64,000 nt of DNA from Pseudomonadales bacterium (GCA_024234635.1 JACKNX010000016.1:1-64000); one strand, 5' to 3'. Counted from the first letter of the stretch, positions 50,417-59,555 are shown. Made by a program: numbers and translations. The notes: generated from the sequence alone by a model not told the origin.

Positions 50417-51656
50417 ACGTCGCGGTCAGCAGTGGTTTGTCGAGGACGTATGTGCGGCGGAGATTGCACAACGGGTAGGCACGCCCGCGTACGTATATTC
50501 CAGCGCCCATTTCAGCAGTCGTTACCGGGCACTGGTCAGTGCGCTTGCCGGCGTGAACCACCGAATCTTCTACTCGGTGAAAGCCAATTCGAACCTCTCC
50601 GTGCTCCGCCTGTTCCGCGAACTCGGGGCAGGCTTCGACATCGTCTCGGCCGGTGAACTCGAACGTGCGCTGGCCGCCGGCGCCACACCCGGCGATATCG
50701 TCTTCTCCGGCGTGGGCAAGCGCGTGGATGAGATCGACTACGCGCTGAAGCTGGGTATTCACTGCTTCAATGTCGAAAGCGCCGACGAGCTCGCGCGGTT
50801 GTCCGAGCGCGCACGGCTGCTGGGCCGACGGGCACGCATGGCGCTGCGTATCAACCCCGACATCGATGCCCGCACGCACCCGTACATCTCAACGGGCCTC
50901 AAGGAAAACAAGTTCGGCGTGCCGATCCAGGCCGCGGCAGCACTTTACGCACGCGCGCACGCGGACGAGCACCTCGACGTTGAGGGTATCGACTGTCACA
51001 TCGGCTCACAGATTGCCGAGGTGACGCCGCTCATTCAGGCGCTGGATGCAATGCTGGCGCTGCGCCGTGAACTGCAGAACGCGGGCATTCCCGTCAGGCA
51101 TCTGGATCTCGGCGGCGGGCTCGGTATCGCCTACCAGAACGAAGCCGACTTCGATGTCACTGCCTACGGCAATGCGCTGCGTGACCGACTGCGCGGTGAA
51201 GACGTTGCCGTGGCCATGGAACCCGGCCGGTTTCTCGTGGGTAACGGCGGCGCCCTTCTCACGCGCGTGGAATACCTCAAGCCGGCTTTGCTTGCGGATG
51301 CCCCGAGCTTTGCCATCGTGGACGCGGCGATGACGGAACTGATCCGACCGGCCCTCTACTCCGCCTGGCATGACGTGCTGGCACTGGAGCCCTGCGACGC
51401 GCAACCCGCCAGCTGGGACATCGTCGGCCCAGTCTGCGAGAGCGGCGACTTCCTCGCGCGTGGACGGCGACTGGCGCTGCGACAGGGCACGCTTCTGGCG
51501 GTGCTCTCTGCAGGCGCCTACGGTTTTGTGCAGAGTTCCAACTACAATTCACGTCCCAGACCACCGGAAGTGCTCGTGGAAGGCGACACGTTCCGGGTCA
51601 TCCGCCGGCGGGAAACACTTCAGGACCTGCTGGCTCCGGAACGGGAGTGCCTGTAG
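50409..51656 (+). CDS. lysA: Diaminopimelate decarboxylase
   Basis: A 415-residue fold-III PLP enzyme, the last step of lysine synthesis. The PLP lysine is Lys58 (IFYSVKANSNLSVL). Other blocks are GLKENKFGVP (near residue 161), DCHIGSQIAEV (near 196), HLDLGGGLGIAY (near 233), VAMEPGRFLVGNGG (near 268) and VGPVCESGDF with the active-site Cys from the partner subunit (near 342). It overlaps lptM and abuts dapF. Confidence 0.96.
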   Translation: MFERRGQQWFVEDVCAAEIAQRVGTPAYVYSSAHFSSRYRALVSALAGVNHRIFYSVKANSNLSVLRLFRELGAGFDIVSAGELERALAAGATPGDIVFSGVGKRVDEIDYALKLGIHCFNVESADELARLSERARLLGRRARMALRINPDIDARTHPYISTGLKENKFGVPIQAAAALYARAHADEHLDVEGIDCHIGSQIAEVTPLIQALDAMLALRRELQNAGIPVRHLDLGGGLGIAYQNEADFDVTAYGNALRDRLRGEDVAVAMEPGRFLVGNGGALLTRVEYLKPALLADAPSFAIVDAAMTELIRPALYSAWHDVLALEPCDAQPASWDIVGPVCESGDFLARGRRLALRQGTLLAVLSAGAYGFVQSSNYNSRPRPPEVLVEGDTFRVIRRRETLQDLLAPERECL

Positions 51657-52490
51657 ATGCGACTGCGCTTCAGCAAGATGCACGGTCTCGGCAACGATTT
51701 CATGGTCGTCGATGCGATCACCCAGGAAGTCCGCCTGGACGCGTCGACGATTCGCGCGCTGGCCGACCGCCACACCGGCATCGGCTTCGACCAGCTACTG
51801 CTCGTGGAAGCGCCCACCGATCCTGCCGCGGACTTCTGGTATCGCATATTCAACGCCGACGGTTCGCCGGCGGAGCAATGCGGCAACGGGGCCCGTTGCG
51901 TGGCCCGGTTTGTCGAAGCCAATCACCTGGCATCCCGATCCCGACTCACCTGGCAGACCACCAGCGGCTCAATGGTTACGTGCAACGCGGGCGACAACGT
52001 TGAGGTAGATATCGGCGTACCGGGCCTCGATCCTGCGTCACTGCCCGCGACGGCAAGCCTCGAGGCAGCGACGCACACCATCGCCCTGAGCGTAGGCGAT
52101 GCCGTGTGGCATGCAGTGCCGGTCTCCATCGGCAATCCGCATGCCGTGCTGTTCGTGGACAGCGTCCTCGATGCGCCGGTGCAGGAAGTCGGTGCCGCAC
52201 TCACCCGACATGCGGTTTTTCCGCAGGGCGCCAACATCGGCTTCTGCGAAGTCGTTGAGCCTACATTCGTCCGCCTGCGGGTCTTCGAACGTGGTGTCGG
52301 CGAAACCCGTGCCTGCGGCACCGGCGCCTGTGCCGCGGCCGTTGCCGGCATTGTTACGGGACGCCTGCGCGACCGCGTGAAGGTTTCCCTGCCTGGTGGC
52401 AAGCTGCGCATCACCTGGCCGGGCGAAGGCCAGCCCGTGCGCCTGAGCGGGCCTGCCACGCAGGTGTTCGACGGCGTTGTGGAAATCTGA
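51657..52490 (+). CDS. dapF: Diaminopimelate epimerase
   Basis: A 277-residue PLP-independent racemase converting LL- to meso-diaminopimelate for lysine and peptidoglycan. The two active-site cysteines are Cys75 (AEQCGNGARC) and the later Cys in ETRACGTGACAAA (near 218). The N-terminus MRLRFSKMHGLGNDFMVVDA is standard. The ATG follows the lysA TAG directly, and the TGA overlaps the next ATG by 1 nt. Confidence 0.96.
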   Translation: MRLRFSKMHGLGNDFMVVDAITQEVRLDASTIRALADRHTGIGFDQLLLVEAPTDPAADFWYRIFNADGSPAEQCGNGARCVARFVEANHLASRSRLTWQTTSGSMVTCNAGDNVEVDIGVPGLDPASLPATASLEAATHTIALSVGDAVWHAVPVSIGNPHAVLFVDSVLDAPVQEVGAALTRHAVFPQGANIGFCEVVEPTFVRLRVFERGVGETRACGTGACAAAVAGIVTGRLRDRVKVSLPGGKLRITWPGEGQPVRLSGPATQVFDGVVEI

Positions 52491-53149
52491 TGGACAGCAC
52501 AACGACACTGGATGACGAAGCCGTTGCCCGCTATCTGCGCGACCATCCGGCGTTTTTTCGCGAGCGCCTCGCATTGCTGGGCGAACTCGAGCTGCCGCAT
52601 GAAAGCGGTACCGCGGTTTCCCTGATCGAACGTCAGGTGATCATGCTGCGGGAGCGCAACATGAACCTGCACCGACGCCTGAATGACCTGCTGCAGGCCG
52701 CGCGTGACAACGACGCGTTGTTCGCCAAGACCCGTTCACTGACGCTTGCCATGCTGGACGTCGTCGACTGGGCGGAGCTGAACGAAGTGCTGGCTACCAA
52801 TCTCCTGGTGGATTTCGAAGCGGACTACGCCTGTTGTCATCTGCAGGCACAGGATGTCCGGCTGGACACCATCGTTGGCTATGGCGGCGGGCTGCCGACC
52901 GATCCGTTCCTGCCCGCGGGCGTCGCCTGCTGCATGGCCTTGCGCGCCGAGGAACTCAGCGTGCTCTTTCCCGGCCGCGCCACCGACGGTCCCGGCAGCG
53001 TCGTCCTGATTCCATTCACAAGCCATTCCGGGCGCGGCTGTCTCGTCGTCGGCTCCCGGGAGCTCGCGCGATTTTCACCGGACATGGATACGTTGTTCGT
53101 TCGCTACATTGGCGACGTGCTGGCCCGTATCGTCAGTCGGCTGTCGTGA
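52490..53149 (+). CDS. DUF484 family GAF-like protein
   Basis: A 219-residue protein of the DUF484 (YigA) family: VARYLRDHPAFFRERLALLGELELPH at the start, a coiled-coil (IERQVIMLRERNMNLHRRLN), then a GAF-like domain. It regularly sits between dapF and xerC, as here, with 1-nt and 4-nt overlaps. Function is unknown; the fold suggests ligand sensing. Confidence 0.88.
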   Translation: MDSTTTLDDEAVARYLRDHPAFFRERLALLGELELPHESGTAVSLIERQVIMLRERNMNLHRRLNDLLQAARDNDALFAKTRSLTLAMLDVVDWAELNEVLATNLLVDFEADYACCHLQAQDVRLDTIVGYGGGLPTDPFLPAGVACCMALRAEELSVLFPGRATDGPGSVVLIPFTSHSGRGCLVVGSRELARFSPDMDTLFVRYIGDVLARIVSRLS

Positions 53150-54048
53150 AGACCGAGCTCGACCAGTACCTGCACTATCTTCAGTTCGAGCGCGCCTGTT
53201 CGCCTCACACCCGCGATGCGTACCGGCGCGATCTCCTTGAGTTCGCGGCATACCTGGACAGGCGCGCACTGACCTGCGCAACCTGCGAGCACCATCACGT
53301 GAGTGAACACATCGGCGAACTGCGGCGGCGCGGTCTGGCCGCACGCAGCGTGCACCGGCACCTGTCGAGCATTCGCCGGTTCTTCCAGTTCCTGAAAGCG
53401 CGAAACCAGCTGGCGGACAACCCGGCCACGGTGGTTACCGGTCCTAAACGCAAACAGAAACTGCCAGCGGTCATGGATACCGATCAGGTGCAACGGTTGT
53501 TCACCTGGTCTGCCCGCAATCCGCGGGAGAAGCGCGATCGGGCGATCATGGAACTGCTCTACGGCAGCGGCCTGCGACTGGCGGAACTGGTAAACGCCAA
53601 CGTGGGTGATGCGGACCTGGTTACCGGCTTCATCCAGGTGACGGGAAAAGGCAGCAAGACGCGACGAGTTCCCCTTGGCCGATTCTCAGTGGACGCCCTG
53701 GGCGACTGGTTGGACGAACGCGGGCCGCTACCACCCGACGCGCCACTGTTCACGGGGCGTGGCAACGCGCGCATCAGCCCACGCACGGTGCAGAAACAGC
53801 TCAAGGCAATGGCCGCACGCCAGTTGCACACGGATACACCGCACCCGCACATGCTGCGACACAGCTTCGCCAGTCATCTGCTGGAATCCTCCGGTGACCT
53901 GCGTGCGGTACAGGAACTGCTGGGACACGCGAATCTGAGTACGACGCAGATCTACACGCACCTCGATTTCCAGCACCTGGCCGAGGTCTACGACAGGGCG
54001 CACCCCCGCGCGCACGGGACCACTGAAACGGATACGCCGTCGAAGTGA
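53146..54048 (+). CDS. xerC: Tyrosine recombinase XerC
   Basis: A 300-residue site-specific recombinase that, with XerD, resolves chromosome dimers at dif. The catalytic set is complete: Arg144 (YGSGLRLAEL), Lys168 (VTGKGSKTRR), His235 and Arg238 (HMLRHSFASH), His261 (LGHANLSTTQIYTH) and nucleophile Tyr270. GTG 53146 overlaps the DUF484 stop as GTGA. A start further upstream at 52834 would read back through the DUF484 gene in another frame and is rejected. Confidence 0.95.
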   Translation: MKTELDQYLHYLQFERACSPHTRDAYRRDLLEFAAYLDRRALTCATCEHHHVSEHIGELRRRGLAARSVHRHLSSIRRFFQFLKARNQLADNPATVVTGPKRKQKLPAVMDTDQVQRLFTWSARNPREKRDRAIMELLYGSGLRLAELVNANVGDADLVTGFIQVTGKGSKTRRVPLGRFSVDALGDWLDERGPLPPDAPLFTGRGNARISPRTVQKQLKAMAARQLHTDTPHPHMLRHSFASHLLESSGDLRAVQELLGHANLSTTQIYTHLDFQHLAEVYDRAHPRAHGTTETDTPSK

Positions 54049-54749
54049 GCATTCGCCTCGTGACCTTCGATCTCGATAACACGTTATGGGACGTGGATAG
54101 CGTCATTCGCTCCGCGGAACAGGCCATGCGCGACTGGTTGCGGGAACACGTTCCGGAAGTGGTAACCCTGTACGAATCTGAAGGTATCGCCGACATCCGC
54201 CAGGCGGTACTGCACGAGCTGCCGGATCTGCGCCACGATGTGTCGCGCTTTCGCATCGAGGTGACGCGGCGCGCCATCGAGCGGACAGGTGTCGGCGCGC
54301 AGTCCGCTGCCCGGCTCGCGCAGCGTGCATTCGATGTGTTCATCGAAGGACGTCATCAGGTGCGTTATTTCGACGATGCGCTCGATACGCTGGACATCCT
54401 GTCAAGACGCTACACCCTCGCGGCCCTGTCCAATGGCAATGCCGACATACGCCGACTGAATCTGGACCGTTATTTCAGCTTCTCGGTGTCCGCCGCTGAT
54501 GCCGGACGCAGCAAACCCGCGCCCGATATGTTCCTGAGGGCACTGGAGCGCACAAAATCGACACCGGAACTGGCCGTGCATGTGGGGGACCACCTGCATG
54601 ATGATATCCACGGCGCCAGCAATGTCGGCATGCACACGGTATGGGTGAACCTCGCCGACCAGCCACGCGATGCGGACAGCGCCACGCCTTCCGCGACGGT
54701 GCGGCGGTTGCGGGAGCTACCTGCTGTCATCGAAGCGCTGCGCAGCTGA
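54045..54749 (+). CDS. yigB: HAD phosphatase YigB-like
   Basis: A 234-residue HAD hydrolase. Motif I is LVTFDLDNTLWDVDSVIRSAE (Asp near 9 and 11), motif II is LAALSNGNADI (near 124), motif III/IV is SKPAPDMFLRALER and VHVGDHLHDDIHGA (near 182). It fits the YigB group, known to dephosphorylate FMN and the riboflavin precursor ARPP. GTG 54045 overlaps xerC by 4 nt, the conserved xerC-yigB pair, and ends the operon. Confidence 0.88.
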   Translation: MSIRLVTFDLDNTLWDVDSVIRSAEQAMRDWLREHVPEVVTLYESEGIADIRQAVLHELPDLRHDVSRFRIEVTRRAIERTGVGAQSAARLAQRAFDVFIEGRHQVRYFDDALDTLDILSRRYTLAALSNGNADIRRLNLDRYFSFSVSAADAGRSKPAPDMFLRALERTKSTPELAVHVGDHLHDDIHGASNVGMHTVWVNLADQPRDADSATPSATVRRLRELPAVIEALRS

Positions 54750-54770
54750 CGCCGGCAGCACGGTTTCAAT

Positions 54771-56129
54771 TCAGTCGCCAAGCTGCCGCAGTATGGCTTT
54801 CACCGCGTCCTCGGATGCCGGCACGACAACGCGTCGTGTCGGTTTGCCACGCAAGGCATCGAGCGCCGGGTGTCGCGCCGCACCTTCGCCCAGCACGGCA
54901 TCCACAACTTCCGGAAACTTGGCGGGGTGCGCCGTGCCGACACAAACCAGCGGCCGCACATCCGGAAAGCGGCTGGCCGCCTGCAAACCAACCGCCGTGT
55001 GCGGGTCCGCCACGTAACCGTGGCGTTGATGCACCGAGCGGATCGTCGCTTCGGTAGACACATTGTCGACCGCGGTGGCGAGGAACAACGGATCCTTCGG
55101 CGGTGCACCGGTCGAGGCGCTGCCCGTGCGCGTGAAGTTCTCGAAGAACGTGCGCACGCGGCCGGCGTCCTCTCCCAGCAGATAGAACAGATAGCGTTCA
55201 AAATTGCTCGCCACCTGGATATCCATCGCCGGTGAGTGGGTATGGTGGACGCTGCCTCGCGCGTAATCGCCGGTCGCGAAGAAGCGCGCGAGGATGTCGT
55301 TGGCGTTGGTGGCGAGGATGAACCGCTCGATGGGAAAACCCATCCGGTGCGCCATGTAGCCGGCAAAGATGTTGCCGAAATTCCCGGTCGGTACGCAGAA
55401 CGCCGGCGCCTTGTCGAAACGCAGGCTCGTGTAGCCGTAGTAGACCACCTGCGCGAGCACTCGCGCCCAGTTCACCGAATTCACCGCGCCGAGGGAATAG
55501 CGTTGCTTGAACGGCAGATCGGAGAAGATCGACTTCACGATTGACTGGCAATCGTCGAAGCTGCCTTCCACGGCCACGCAGTGCACGTTGGCATCCGGCA
55601 CCGTGGTCATCTGCAGTTCCTGCAGCGGGCTCACGCGGCCTTGCGGAAACAGGATCACGATGTCGATACCGGGTCGTCCCCGCACCCCGGCGATGGCGGC
55701 GCTGCCGGTGTCACCCGAGGTAGCGCCCAGAATGTTCAGATGACCACCGCGCTCAGCGAGGATATGCGCGAACAGCCCGCCCAGCAGCTGCAGCGCCACG
55801 TCCTTGAAGGCGAGCGTGGGACCATGAAACAACTCCAGCACGGTGACGTCGCCGACTTCGGCAAAGCGGACCACATCGGGCTCGGAAAAGCTGGCGTAGG
55901 CGTCGGCTACGAGACCATCGAGCACCTCGTGCGCGATGTCGTCGATGAACAGCCGCAACACCTGCTGGGCGAACGAGACGTAGTCCAGCCGCCGCCAGGC
56001 TTCCAGGTGCGCGCGAACATCCGGAATCTGCTCCGGGATCAGCAGGCCGCCGTCATCGGCCAGCCCCATCATCACCGCGTCCTTGAACGCGATGCCGCTG
56101 ACCCGCCCCCGGGTGCTCATGTATTTCAT
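54771..56129 (-). CDS. thrC: Threonine synthase
   Basis: A 452-residue PLP enzyme making threonine from O-phosphohomoserine. MKYMSTRGRVSGIAFKDAVM is the start of the long (450-470 residue) class found in Pseudomonas and yeast. The PLP lysine is in HGPTLAFKDVALQLLGGLF (near residue 109), followed by ILGATSGDTGSAAIAGVRG (near 136) and FCVPTGNFGNIFAGYMAHRMG (near 247). The sutA-like gene lies upstream with a strong hairpin between them, so thrC probably has its own promoter. Confidence 0.95.
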   Translation of the reverse strand: MKYMSTRGRVSGIAFKDAVMMGLADDGGLLIPEQIPDVRAHLEAWRRLDYVSFAQQVLRLFIDDIAHEVLDGLVADAYASFSEPDVVRFAEVGDVTVLELFHGPTLAFKDVALQLLGGLFAHILAERGGHLNILGATSGDTGSAAIAGVRGRPGIDIVILFPQGRVSPLQELQMTTVPDANVHCVAVEGSFDDCQSIVKSIFSDLPFKQRYSLGAVNSVNWARVLAQVVYYGYTSLRFDKAPAFCVPTGNFGNIFAGYMAHRMGFPIERFILATNANDILARFFATGDYARGSVHHTHSPAMDIQVASNFERYLFYLLGEDAGRVRTFFENFTRTGSASTGAPPKDPLFLATAVDNVSTEATIRSVHQRHGYVADPHTAVGLQAASRFPDVRPLVCVGTAHPAKFPEVVDAVLGEGAARHPALDALRGKPTRRVVVPASEDAVKAILRQLGD

Positions 56130-56178
56130 GGGATGAGGTCCGTATGCCGCCCTTCGAGGGCGCGCATCTTACCAGCAC

Positions 56179-56202
56179 GATGGCGGGCTGACGCCCGCCA
56201 TC
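56179..56202 (-). terminator. Hairpin between sutA-like gene and thrC
   Basis: Perfect 10-bp arms (GATGGCGGGC and complement) with a TGAC/GTCA loop, 17 nt past the sutA-like stop and 50 nt before thrC. No T-run follows. Confidence 0.6.
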
Positions 56203-56218
56203 GATACGGGTCAAGCGG

Positions 56219-56422
56219 TCAGATCGAGCCGCGGCCGTAGTTGCTTTCGGGCTTGCGCGGCGGATCGGCGCGATAGTCATCCGGCACCACGGCGATGTTG
56301 CCACCACGCCGCAGAAAAGCTTCCACGTCTTCCGCCAGTTCACGGCGCTTGCCATCTTTTTGAACGGAAGAGTGCAGACCGGTATCGGCTGCCAGTACGA
56401 GATCAAATTCGGTCGTCGACAT
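56219..56422 (-). CDS. sutA: SutA-like RNA polymerase-associated protein
   Basis: A 67-residue protein. Its C-terminal half ELAEDVEAFLRRGG followed by VPDDYRADPPRKPESNYGRG closely follows the SutA pattern of Pseudomonas (a helix ending in EEFLxRGG, then VxADPPKKPDSKYG). There SutA binds RNA polymerase and supports slow-growth transcription. The Pseudomonas protein also has a long acidic N-terminal tail, missing here. ATG 56422 has GGAG upstream and a good promoter 33 nt further up. Assignment is by motif recall, not by search. Confidence 0.65.
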   Translation of the reverse strand: MSTTEFDLVLAADTGLHSSVQKDGKRRELAEDVEAFLRRGGNIAVVPDDYRADPPRKPESNYGRGSI

Positions 56423-56454
56423 GAGGTTCCCACTCCAGTGAATCAACGCCGATA

Positions 56455-56482
56455 GTTATAGAACAGGATTGGGATCCTGCAA
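56455..56482 (-). promoter_or_regulatory. Promoter of the sutA-like gene
   Basis: On the minus strand TTGCAG (56477-56482), a 16-nt spacer and TATAAC (56455-56460) form a strong sigma-70 promoter, with the start near 56448 and the ATG at 56422. Confidence 0.65.
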
Positions 56483-56526
56483 GTCAGCGCCGCCACCGGA
56501 ATCGCAACCCGGCGCCCCGCAAGGCG

Positions 56527-56865
56527 TCAGACCGCGGACGGTCCCGTTTCGCCGGTGCGGATGCGTACGACCTCCTCGAGATTGACCACGAAGATCTTGC
56601 CGTCACCCACCTTGCCCGTGCTGGCGGATTTGGTGATTGCTTCCAGTACCTGGTCCATGAGGGCATCATCGATGGCCACCTCGATTTTCACCTTCGGCAG
56701 GAAATCCACGACGTATTCCGCACCGCGATAGAGTTCCGTATGGCCTTTCTGACGCCCGAAACCCTTGACCTCGGTCACGGTCATTCCCTGCACGCCGATT
56801 TCCGACAGCGCTTCCCGCACGTCATCGAGCTTGAACGGCTTGATGATGGCCGTAATCAGTTTCAT
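56527..56865 (-). CDS. glnK: P-II nitrogen regulatory protein
   Basis: A 112-residue P-II protein. MKLITAIIKPFKLDDVREAL opens the fold; the T-loop holds the uridylylation target Tyr51 (GHTELYRGAEYVVDFLPKVK), and the B- and C-loop signatures are STGKVGDGKIFV and VVRIRTGE. It signals 2-oxoglutarate and nitrogen state to AmtB, ATase and NtrB. AGGAGG lies 8 nt before the ATG at 56865. No amtB follows, so GlnB and GlnK cannot be told apart by context. I saw no sigma-54 site that fits well. Confidence 0.93.
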   Translation of the reverse strand: MKLITAIIKPFKLDDVREALSEIGVQGMTVTEVKGFGRQKGHTELYRGAEYVVDFLPKVKIEVAIDDALMDQVLEAITKSASTGKVGDGKIFVVNLEEVVRIRTGETGPSAV

Positions 56866-57295
56866 CGCAGCAATCCTCCTGTTTCTCCCGGGTTGAGAGC
56901 GACGTCGGGCGATCGTGTGATGCACCGATGCATGACCCGATCAATTCATGGGAGCGAACGAACCGGAATTATGCCAGACCGTCAGTTTTCCGCGCGTTTT
57001 ACCTGCAAAACGCGTCGCGCCCGACGCCCATCGCAGTTGCGGTCGAAGCAGCATCCATGCCAGCCCTGTTTCCCGCGTTTCGCGCGAACTCAGGCGGCGG
57101 TCCGCACGACGCGCCGTCAACCAGCCGCAAACTGCGCACCGAAACAATGCAACACGCACCACCAGGGCACCGTTTTGGTGCTTCGGCTTCAGCGTGGCGC
57201 GCCAATTACTCACGCAGCTCCGAGTCGTCTGCTGCTTGGTGCAACCGCGCACGCACCCTAACATGCCTGTCTGAGACTTACGGAGCGCTTCGCCA
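56866..57295. other. glnK-ubiK divergent intergenic region
   Basis: 430 nt without a supported gene. A minus-strand extended -10 (TGGCATAAT, 56968-56976) could serve glnK, and a sigma-70 promoter for ubiK sits at the right end. No TGGC-N9-TTGC sigma-54 element of good quality was found. Confidence 0.45.
57236..57264 (+). promoter_or_regulatory. Promoter of ubiK-comM
   Basis: TTGGTG (57236-57241), 17-nt spacer, TAACAT (57259-57264). The start would be near 57271, 25 nt before the ubiK GTG. Confidence 0.5.
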
Positions 57296-57547
57296 GTGGA
57301 TAGCAATACATCCCATACCCCGTTCGACGGCTTGCTGCACAGCCTGCGGCGTGCAGCCGAAAGCGCTCGCCTACCCGTCGCCGAGCAACTCGAGCATCTG
57401 GTTGCGCGGTTCCAGCTTGTACCTCGCCAGGAATTTACGGCGTTGCTGGCGGAGCTGGCTGACCTCAAAGCCCAGGTTGCGACCCTGGAAGCCCGGATCA
57501 CCGTGCTGGACGCACCGGCGCCGGAATCGCAAGACAGCCAGGAATGA
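57296..57547 (+). CDS. ubiK: Ubiquinone biosynthesis accessory factor UbiK
   Basis: An 83-residue BMFP-family protein: N-terminal helix, then VARFQLVPRQEFTALLAELA and a C-terminal coiled coil (DLKAQVATLEARITVLD), the family pattern R-(L/F)-x-L-V-x-R-x-E-F. UbiK works with UbiJ in the aerobic ubiquinone assembly complex and binds lipid. The start is GTG with GGAG further upstream. The pair ubiK-comM is conserved in many gammaproteobacteria. Confidence 0.82.
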   Translation: MDSNTSHTPFDGLLHSLRRAAESARLPVAEQLEHLVARFQLVPRQEFTALLAELADLKAQVATLEARITVLDAPAPESQDSQE

Positions 57548-57554
57548 GGCGCAA

Positions 57555-59057
57555 ATGGCACCTCCCGGTAGTGTCTACACCCGCGCGCAGGTGGGTATGG
57601 ACGCACCACTCGTCACGGTGGAAACGCATCTGCAGCCCGGCACGCCAGCCTTCATCCTGGTGGGTCTGCCGGAATCGGCCTTGCGCGAATCACGCATCCG
57701 CGTCAAGAGTGCCATCCAGAACAGCGGCTACGGCTATCCGGATCGCCGGGTGGTGGTTAACCTGGCCCCCGCAGATCTGGCCAAGGACGGCACCCGCTAT
57801 GACCTCGCCATCGCACTTGGCATTCTCGCTGCCTCGGGTCTGCTGAAAGCCGGGCTGCTCGACGGCTTCGAATTCCTCGGCGAACTGGGGCTGTACGGCG
57901 AACTGCGTGAGGTGAGGGGCGTGCTCAGCGCCGCACTGGCAGCGAGCAATGCCGGCCGCACCATCATGGTGCCCGCCGCCAGCCTGATTTCACTGCGGGG
58001 AAATACGCGCAACGTGATAGGCGTGTCGTCACTTCGCGAAGCAGTGGATGTGATCCGCGGCAAGCCGCCGGCGACAACGCCCGATACGCCAGCCGGGACA
58101 GTGCCGGAGCCGCCACCCGTCTATCCACAGATTGTCGGCCAGCAGCTGGCCAAGCGCGCACTGGCGGTTGCGGCGGCTGGTGCACACCATCTGTTGATGA
58201 TCGGTCCTCCGGGCGCAGGGAAGACCATGCTCGCGCGGGCCATTCCTGAACTGCTGCCCGCGCTGGACGTTACAGAGGCCGTGGAGGTTGCCGCGGTCTA
58301 TTCCGCTGCAGGCTTACCGCCGCCACCCGCCGGTCGGCCACCCATGCGCTCACCGCATCACACGGCTACAGCCGCCGCCATGATCGGTGGCGGCCCGTAT
58401 GCCTTTCCCGGGGAAATTTCCCTGAGCCATCGGGGAATTCTGTTCCTGGACGAAATGCCCCACTTTGCGCCCGCCGTACTGGATCATCTGCGCGAACCCT
58501 TGCAAACCGGTGAGATTCATCTCGCCAGGGTGCGGTACCGGGTGCGCTATCCCGCATCGTTCCAGCTGGTGGCGGCCATGAACCCCTGTCCCGTCGGCCG
58601 CACCTGCAAGCGCGAGACCTGCCGGTGCAGTGCCCAGGAACGGATGCGTTACCAGCGCCGGATATCCGGGCCGCTTCTCGACCGTATCGACCTGCACGTG
58701 CGCGTTCCGGAACTCAGCGGCCGGGAAATCGCCGGTCGTGACGGGAACGCTGGCGCCACAGCGCCCAGAGACGCCATTGGCGCCTGTCGCCGCCTGCAGA
58801 TGGCGCGCCAGGGCGTATTGAACGCTGCACTGGAGCCGGAGGCATTGCGCCGGCACGCCGCATTGTCACCGGCTGCACGAACGCTGCTGCTGGCCGCGGT
58901 GGACCGACAGCACCTGTCGGCACGCAGCTACGACAAGATCCTGCGCCTGGCGCGTACCGTTGCCGATCTGGCAGTGAGTGAAACGATCGAACCCGTGCAC
59001 GCTGCTGAAGCCCTGTCCTATCGCTCGCTGGACTGGGAGAACGGCGTCACGGGGTGA
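57555..59057 (+). CDS. comM: ComM-type AAA+ Mg-chelatase-like helicase
   Basis: A 500-residue protein with an N-terminal Lon-protease-like (ChlI) domain (GTPAFILVGLPESALRESRI; RYDLAIALGILAASG), a linker, and a AAA+ core. In the core, Walker A is MIGPPGAGKTMLARAIP (near residue 215), Walker B is ILFLDEMPHF (near 295) and sensor residues lie in AAMNPCPVG with a Cys-rich insert (CKRETCRCS). ComM is a hexameric helicase for branch migration in natural transformation. The frame continues upstream to 56928, but ATG 57555, 7 nt after ubiK, gives the family start. Confidence 0.92.
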   Translation: MAPPGSVYTRAQVGMDAPLVTVETHLQPGTPAFILVGLPESALRESRIRVKSAIQNSGYGYPDRRVVVNLAPADLAKDGTRYDLAIALGILAASGLLKAGLLDGFEFLGELGLYGELREVRGVLSAALAASNAGRTIMVPAASLISLRGNTRNVIGVSSLREAVDVIRGKPPATTPDTPAGTVPEPPPVYPQIVGQQLAKRALAVAAAGAHHLLMIGPPGAGKTMLARAIPELLPALDVTEAVEVAAVYSAAGLPPPPAGRPPMRSPHHTATAAAMIGGGPYAFPGEISLSHRGILFLDEMPHFAPAVLDHLREPLQTGEIHLARVRYRVRYPASFQLVAAMNPCPVGRTCKRETCRCSAQERMRYQRRISGPLLDRIDLHVRVPELSGREIAGRDGNAGATAPRDAIGACRRLQMARQGVLNAALEPEALRRHAALSPAARTLLLAAVDRQHLSARSYDKILRLARTVADLAVSETIEPVHAAEALSYRSLDWENGVTG

Positions 59058-59105
59058 GGAGCACCGACGTTGCGCGTGTCAACGCCGGTGCGGGAGGTGC
59101 GGTGA

Positions 59106-59546
59106 TCAGCCCTTGCTGTTTTCCAGCATGTGTTCGACGGCTGCCTTCAGCTCATCGTCGGAACACGTTGCGCACGTTCCCCTCGGCGGCATGGCATTGA
59201 GGCCGTTGAGCGTGGACTGCATGAGCGCGTCAATGCCCTTCGCCGCACGTGGTCCCCACTGATCCGCGTGACCCATCATCGGGGCTCCGCTGGCGCCAGT
59301 GGCGTGACAGGCAAAACAGAACTTGCCGTAAACATCCTCACCACTGAGCGGACCGCTCGCCGCGGCCGGACCCGCACTGCCGCAGTCTTCTCCCGTGCGG
59401 CATACGGAGCCGACGGGCTGCAGCCGCGCTTTGATCTGGTCCTTGGTGCCCGGTGGCACGGCCATGGCCAGGGGAGCGAGGACAAGTGCGCCGAAGAGAG
59501 ACGCCTGGAGCCACTTGCCGAACTGTTTGTGCACCGGTCGAATCAC
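59106..59546 (-). CDS. Cytochrome c5 family protein
   Basis: An exported c-type cytochrome of about 146 residues. Signal segment LQASLFGALVLAPLAMA; heme-binding FCFACHATG (CxxCH) near residue 79; axial Met in LNAMPPRGTCATCSDDEL, which also holds the extra Cys pair typical of cytochrome c5. The ribosome binding site AAGGAG abuts an ATG at 59555 with no spacing but stands 9 nt from GTG 59546, which is why GTG was preferred. The role is periplasmic electron carrier, probably to a terminal oxidase or dehydrogenase partner. Own promoter upstream. Confidence 0.88.
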   Translation of the reverse strand: MIRPVHKQFGKWLQASLFGALVLAPLAMAVPPGTKDQIKARLQPVGSVCRTGEDCGSAGPAAASGPLSGEDVYGKFCFACHATGASGAPMMGHADQWGPRAAKGIDALMQSTLNGLNAMPPRGTCATCSDDELKAAVEHMLENSKG

Positions 59547-59555
59547 CGTAGTCAT

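Noticed and set aside
52834..53145. N-terminal extension of xerC
   Set aside because: It reads through the DUF484 gene in another frame; GTG 53146 gives the normal XerC start and a 4-nt overlap.
56955..56990. Possible sigma-54 site upstream of glnK
   Set aside because: TGGCAT is followed by CGGTT where TTGC is required at fixed spacing; an extended -10 explains the bases better.
56928..57554. N-terminal extension of comM
   Set aside because: It reads through ubiK and non-coding sequence; ATG 57555 begins the conserved ChlI-like domain.
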